A stretch of 64,000 bases of DNA, taken from NCBI RefSeq assembly GCF_003121585.1, contig NZ_QEOO01000028.1, forward strand, positions 52,606 to 116,605, given 5' to 3'. Position numbers and translations under genes: made by a program. Under the pieces are notes generated by a model. The model ran no database searches. It was given only the letters and a program-made list of their open reading frames with translations, and was not told where the DNA came from. Origin of the DNA: Nocardioides speluncae. GTDB taxonomy: Bacteria > Actinomycetota > Actinomycetes > Propionibacteriales > Nocardioidaceae. Shown here piece by piece: positions 60,418-64,000 of the stretch. Position 1 is the stretch's first letter. Each line of letters begins with the position of its first letter.

Positions 60418-62586
60418 TCAGACCGTGATCGACCAGCCGCTGAGAACGCCGGTGTCGCCCGGCCCGTTGTCACCGATCCGCAGCTGCCAGGTGCCGCGCG
60501 CCACCTCGCTGGCCGTCGGTGTGAACGTGAACGTGCGGGTGCTCGCGAACGGCGTGCAGTTCCAGTTGTTGTCGCCGTACGCCTTGAGCTGGTAGTACCG
60601 GCCGCTGGGCGAGCGGACCCCGATCTGCAGGTCCTCCTGGCAGGTGTGGGTCGCGGTGACCTTCACCGTGACCGGTGTCGCCGCCGCGCCGTCCGCCGTC
60701 GAGCTGACGTTGCTCGTGGTGACCTGGAAGTCGCGGATCGGGTAGTCGGTCTCGTTGCTGAAGGTGCGCTCGCCGCCGCCGTCGCCGCTGGTCCGCACGA
60801 TGACTGCACGGGTCGGCTTGGACTTGTTGCCGGCCGCATCCTTGGCCTGCACGGTGAAGGAGTAGTCGGTGTTCGGGGTCAGCCCGGTCACCGTCGCCGA
60901 GGTCGACGTGGAGCTGGTCGCCAGTGTGGTGCCGCGGAAGACGTCGTACCCGCTCACGCCGACGTTGTCGACCGAGGCGTCCCAGCTCAGCGACACCGAG
61001 GTGCTGGTGACGCCGGTGGACCGCAGCCCGCCGGGGGTGGTCGGCGGCTCGTCGTCGCCGCCCGGGTCGCCGGTCTGGGTGCGCGCGGTCACCGAGCTGC
61101 TGGCCGCCGAGGTGTTGCCGGCGGCGTCGCGGGCCTTGACCGTGAACGTGTAGTCGGTGTTGGCGGTGAGCCCGCTGACCGTGGCCGAGGTGCCGGTGAC
61201 CGTGGTCGCCAGCGCGCTGCCGTTGTAGACGTCGTACGCCGTGACGCCGACGTTGTCGGTCGACGCGGTCCAGCTCAGCGAGACGCTGTTGGCGGTGGTG
61301 CCGGTCGAGCGGAGCCCGCTCGGAGCCGTCGGCGCCTGCGTGTCGTCGCCACCGCCGCCGGTGAGCAGGGTCAGGTTCCACTTCTGCAGTGCCTCGTTGA
61401 CCGGCTGGAAGATCGCGTTGTCCCCGGCCGGGCAGCTGTTGCCGTTGAGACCGCCCTCGTGCAGGCCGACCGCCTTGGTGCCGACCAGCCACGAGCCACC
61501 CGAGTCGCCGCCCTGCGAGCAGGAGTCGGTGAAGGTCAGGCCCTCGATGACCAGGCCGCCGCTGTACTCGACCGTCTGGTTGACCTTGGTGACCTTGCCG
61601 CACTCCCACTTCGGGTCCGTCCGGCCGGAGTGGCAGACCGCCTCGCCGACCATCGCCTCGGCGGAGCCGCTGACGATGATGTTCGACCCGGTCCCCCAGG
61701 TGTTCACCTCGGGCTTGAGCGTCCAGCTCGCCTCGGTGACGTCGACCTTGCCGAAGTCGCCCTCGCGGTTGTTAAAACTGCCGTTGACGTTGCCGATCTT
61801 GACCTGGCCGACCTCGCTGTACGCCGTGGTCCCGGTCGCTGTGCAGTGGCCCGCGGTGAGGTAGTGCTTGCTGCCCCCGGTCCCGGTCGCGTTGAAGCCG
61901 ACCGAGCAGTTGTTGTTGGTCTGGCCGCGGTTCCAGCCGGCGCCGTTCAGCAGGTCCGCCTGCTGGAGCGGAGCGCCTTCGCTCTCGACGACCCGCACGC
62001 CAGGCAGCGCCCGCACCCGCTTGATGAACCTCTCCGTCGCGGCGGTCTTCGCGTTCCGGTTGATGGCGACCGACACCGAGTTGGACACGAGGTCGACACC
62101 GAAGCTCTTCAGGCCGGGCATCCGCTTGCCGGCCGCCTTGCGGACTTGGGCGACCAGGCGATCCAGCTCGGCCTGGCTCCGCTCGACGACCTTCGCCTCG
62201 GCACCGGCCGCCCGGGCCTGCTCGGCGGCCGCACCGCTGGTGACCGCCACCGCGAGTTTGCCGCTCTCGGCGTCGAACCAGTGGCCGGCGAGGTCCTCGT
62301 GGACCGACTCGGGCAGCCGCTTGTACGTCGCGTGCGCGGCGTCCTGGTCCTGCAGCCGCTCGCGGGCCTCCGCCCGGGAGATGTCCAGCGCCGCGGCGAC
62401 TCCGGCGACCTGGGCGACAGGTGCGGCACCGGGGTCAGGCTTGGCGGCACGGGGTGCGGCAGCGGGAGCCGACGTCGCGCCCGCGCCCTGTTCCGGCGTA
62501 CCGCCGTAGCTCTGCGCGACGCCGAGGGCACCGGCCGCGAAGGCCAGGCCGCAGGTCACACTCACGAACTTCCTACGAAATACCAT
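60418..62586 (-). CDS. Secreted streptogrisin-type S1 protease with two FN3 domains and a P/proprotein convertase-like domain
   Basis: The 722-residue precursor opens with a signal peptide, then an alpha-lytic-protease-type propeptide (about 50-190), and a chymotrypsin-fold domain with L-T-A-G-H-C, G-D-F-G-K-V-D and G-D-S-G-G-S-W. Two FN3 modules follow, and a final domain (N-E-T-D-Y-P-I-R-D... G-D-N-G-P-G-D-T-G-V-L-S-G-W) that matches P-proprotein domains. I start at MVFRRKFVSV, with AAGGAG eight bases upstream. First gene of the protease operon; a TTGTTAATTGTCAA stretch and TAACAGTTAA motif lie upstream. Confidence 0.9.
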   Translation of the reverse strand: MVFRRKFVSVTCGLAFAAGALGVAQSYGGTPEQGAGATSAPAAAPRAAKPDPGAAPVAQVAGVAAALDISRAEARERLQDQDAAHATYKRLPESVHEDLAGHWFDAESGKLAVAVTSGAAAEQARAAGAEAKVVERSQAELDRLVAQVRKAAGKRMPGLKSFGVDLVSNSVSVAINRNAKTAATERFIKRVRALPGVRVVESEGAPLQQADLLNGAGWNRGQTNNNCSVGFNATGTGGSKHYLTAGHCTATGTTAYSEVGQVKIGNVNGSFNNREGDFGKVDVTEASWTLKPEVNTWGTGSNIIVSGSAEAMVGEAVCHSGRTDPKWECGKVTKVNQTVEYSGGLVIEGLTFTDSCSQGGDSGGSWLVGTKAVGLHEGGLNGNSCPAGDNAIFQPVNEALQKWNLTLLTGGGGDDTQAPTAPSGLRSTGTTANSVSLSWTASTDNVGVTAYDVYNGSALATTVTGTSATVSGLTANTDYTFTVKARDAAGNTSAASSSVTARTQTGDPGGDDEPPTTPGGLRSTGVTSTSVSLSWDASVDNVGVSGYDVFRGTTLATSSTSTSATVTGLTPNTDYSFTVQAKDAAGNKSKPTRAVIVRTSGDGGGERTFSNETDYPIRDFQVTTSNVSSTADGAAATPVTVKVTATHTCQEDLQIGVRSPSGRYYQLKAYGDNNWNCTPFASTRTFTFTPTASEVARGTWQLRIGDNGPGDTGVLSGWSITV

Positions 62587-62811
62587 CTGCTTTGTCTCCT
62601 TGGCAGGGCGGATGAGTTGCAAGGTGACATGACGATAGGTCGAAGATTCCGTGAATATAACCGCCTGGAATGCGTAACAGTTAAGAGCCAAACTTAAGGT
62701 CGATTGCCGACGCCATTGTTAATTGTCAAAGCAACGGGCGATATCCCGCGGCAGGCCCGCGAGTGGGGGTCGCAGGCCTGTCGCGGGAGTCTGGATCAGT
62801 GCGTCAGCAGC
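62587..62811. promoter_or_regulatory. AT-rich regulatory region between two secreted S1 protease genes
   Basis: Downstream of the 62812 stop and upstream of the operon start. It holds a TATATT box (62654-62659, minus strand) that could serve as -10, preceded 18-19 bases away by TAACAGTTAA (62675-62684) overlapping a -35-like TTAACT, and a second element with TTGACA (minus strand, 62724-62729) next to TTAATTGT. It resembles a regulated promoter. The 75 bases before the S1 stop hold nothing more I can name. Confidence 0.5.
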
Positions 62812-63735
62812 TCAGCAGGGGCCGAGGTTGCGCCAGTTGCCCCACGGTGAGCCGGGCGGGTAGCCCCACGTGTAGTAGGTCGACTGCCACTTGTTGCCCT
62901 GGTAGGACACCTGGGTGTTCGGCGGGTAGTTCACCCCCGAGCGCCACGCCGGCAGCGTGCAGCCGGGCCCGGGTCCAGGGCCAGGACCGGTGCCACCGGT
63001 GACCTGGTCGATCCACTGCTTGTGCGCCGGGACGCTGCCGTAGATCGCCGCGGTGTTGGACTGGCACGGGTGCCGGCCCTGACCGGCGCGGCTGGTCGCG
63101 CCGGTGAGCTGCCACTGACCGCCGACCTGCCGGATGGCCGGGCCGCCGGAGTCGCCGTAGCACGCGCTCTTACCGGAGACTCCCCCGAGACAGAGCTCCA
63201 GCTGAGCGTTGAACTGGTTGGTGCAACCGCTGGTGACCTGCACGTCGACCTGCATCAGCTGGCTCGGCCGGTCGCCCTGCTCGCCCGTCGTACTGCCCCA
63301 GCCGATCAGCCGGGTCGCCGTCCCCTGAGCACCGCCGTCGGCGGCGATCGTGATCGGCTGCTGCGAGACGTTCTGGTCGAGCTTGAGCAGCGCGACGTCG
63401 CTGTTCGGAGCGTTGTACTTGGCGACGACCCGCGCCACCGAGCCACCGGACGCCCAGGTCCGGGTGCCGACCCGCACCTGGTACGGGTTGATGTCGGCAC
63501 AGTGGGCGGCGGTCACCACCCAGTTCGGCTTGATCAGCGAGCCGCCGCAGAAGTGGCTGCCGCTGGAGTTCTGCAGGGAGACCATGAACGAGTACGTCTC
63601 GCTCGCGGGTACGCCGCCGACGATCTGCGGCGAGACACCGCCGTCGTCATCCGGTTTGGCGCCCGCCTCACCGATGGACAGCAACGCCAATGCCGTGGCC
63701 AGTACGGCGACGAGGCTGTTTCTCAACAATCTCAT
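62812..63735 (-). CDS. Secreted S1 serine protease with C-terminal carbohydrate-binding module
   Basis: The 307-residue precursor has a signal peptide (to about residue 25), a short propeptide ending at P-Q-I-V-G-G-V, and a trypsin-like domain (V-T-A-A-H-C-A-D, S-D-V-A-L-L-K-L-D, Y-G-D-S-G-G-P). A poly-Gly-Pro linker leads to a 45-residue C-terminal module (A-W-R-S-G-V-N-Y-P-P-N-T-Q-V-S-Y-Q-G-N) like CBM5/12 chitin-binding modules. I start at MRLLRNSLVA, with GAAAGG upstream. It likely targets protein associated with chitin or cell-wall material. Confidence 0.9.
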   Translation of the reverse strand: MRLLRNSLVAVLATALALLSIGEAGAKPDDDGGVSPQIVGGVPASETYSFMVSLQNSSGSHFCGGSLIKPNWVVTAAHCADINPYQVRVGTRTWASGGSVARVVAKYNAPNSDVALLKLDQNVSQQPITIAADGGAQGTATRLIGWGSTTGEQGDRPSQLMQVDVQVTSGCTNQFNAQLELCLGGVSGKSACYGDSGGPAIRQVGGQWQLTGATSRAGQGRHPCQSNTAAIYGSVPAHKQWIDQVTGGTGPGPGPGPGCTLPAWRSGVNYPPNTQVSYQGNKWQSTYYTWGYPPGSPWGNWRNLGPC

Positions 63736-63824
63736 GTCGGAACCTTTCGATACGCCTTCATTGCCCGCCCGAGCGGGGGCGGATCGACATTCGTCGAGTG
63801 CGGCGACAATAGGTCGGTGACAAC

Positions 63825-63877
63825 GGCATGCGGAATGGCATGCGGAATTCAACTGTTAACCATTAACAATTGTTCGC
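63825..63877. promoter_or_regulatory. Tandem repeat and AACTGTTAAC motif upstream of the CBM-bearing S1 protease
   Basis: A perfect 12-base tandem repeat, GGCATGCGGAAT twice (63825-63848), abuts TTCAACTGTTAAC (63848-63860) and CATTAACAATTGTTCGC. The motif is shared exactly with 53595-53607. This stretch lies about 90-140 bases upstream of the S1 start, in the expected position for an operator. Confidence 0.55.
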
Positions 63878-63969
63878 AATAGAGCTGCGGGTGGCAGCCA
63901 AGGCCCAATGCCACGTAGCGTAGATCGGTCTGTCATGCGGCTCTCGGTCTGAGGGCGTGGAGGTTGATC

Positions 63970-64000
63970 GTGGGTGGATCTGGGTGGCTGGTGCTGGCGG
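63970..64000 (+). CDS. Possible start of a plus-strand gene, cut by window edge
   Basis: A GTG with GGAGG about six bases upstream begins a frame that reads M-G-G-S-G-W-L-V-L-A up to the edge. Only ten codons are visible, so neither its reality nor identity can be tested. Confidence 0.2.
   Translation, partial: MGGSGWLVLA

Noticed and set aside
57346..62586. FN3 modules as an assembly artefact
   Set aside because: Each FN3 differs in sequence and lies between distinct domains in continuous reading frames, so the repeats look biological.
1..64000. CRISPR arrays, tRNA or rRNA genes, insertion sequences
   Set aside because: No spaced repeat arrays, clover-leaf sequences, ribosomal RNA segments or transposase genes were recognised on either strand.

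Overview
The window is very GC-rich, uses GTG and TTG starts freely, and packs genes with ATGA/GTGA overlaps. It carries actinobacterial hallmarks: a DUF222/13E12-HNH gene, an EACC1-associated caspase, streptogrisin-type secreted proteases, a WYL regulator and a biotin-dependent acyl-CoA carboxylase alpha chain. It looks like a chromosomal piece of a soil actinomycete, plausibly near Kribbella/Nocardioidaceae. The genus is inference from style and gene content; there is no rRNA. I saw no tRNA, CRISPR array, insertion sequence or prophage.

Layout. 1-14 kb: end of a GtrA gene, an ECF sigma factor with a membrane-anchored beta-propeller partner, an acyl-CoA synthetase / amidotransferase / acyl-CoA dehydrogenase group with a divergent MerR regulator, three secreted peptidases (M43, M14, S1), a frameshifted flavin monooxygenase coupled to a MOSC protein, and an acyl-CoA carboxylase alpha chain. 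14-16.4 kb: DUF222-HNH gene with a near-consensus promoter, and a TetR regulator.

16.4-29.6 kb is a sugar-acid locus: two divergent operons that together encode a complete non-phosphorylating L-fucose pathway (mutarotase, dehydrogenase, lactonase, L-fuconate dehydratase, a second dehydrogenase, diketo-acid hydrolase), a ribose-type ABC importer, a GntR regulator, and LutABC, which oxidises the L-lactate the pathway releases. Pyruvate, the other end product, is the substrate of pyruvate carboxylase encoded at 31.6 kb.

29.6-48 kb is rich in conflict genes: a nuclease toxin with two tandem YezG-type immunity genes; a caspase-like protease divergent from its EACC1 partner across a 12-bp inverted repeat; a 1,208-residue protein with the LQRxAGN-type signature of contractile-injection-associated toxins, a long helical/hydrophobic body and a C-terminal HNH nuclease, followed by a probable immunity gene; and several paralogue pairs, including an in-frame deletion derivative at 45.9 kb.

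48-64 kb holds lipoamide dehydrogenase, a secreted beta-propeller, an XRE-type regulator, and a minus-strand run of three secreted proteases (one an M4-M28 double peptidase), glutaminase and a LysR regulator, plus a separate S1 protease with a chitin-binding-like tail. A shared AACTGTTAAC-type motif lies in three intergenic regions of this part. The proteases and glutaminase fit scavenging of extracellular protein for carbon and nitrogen.
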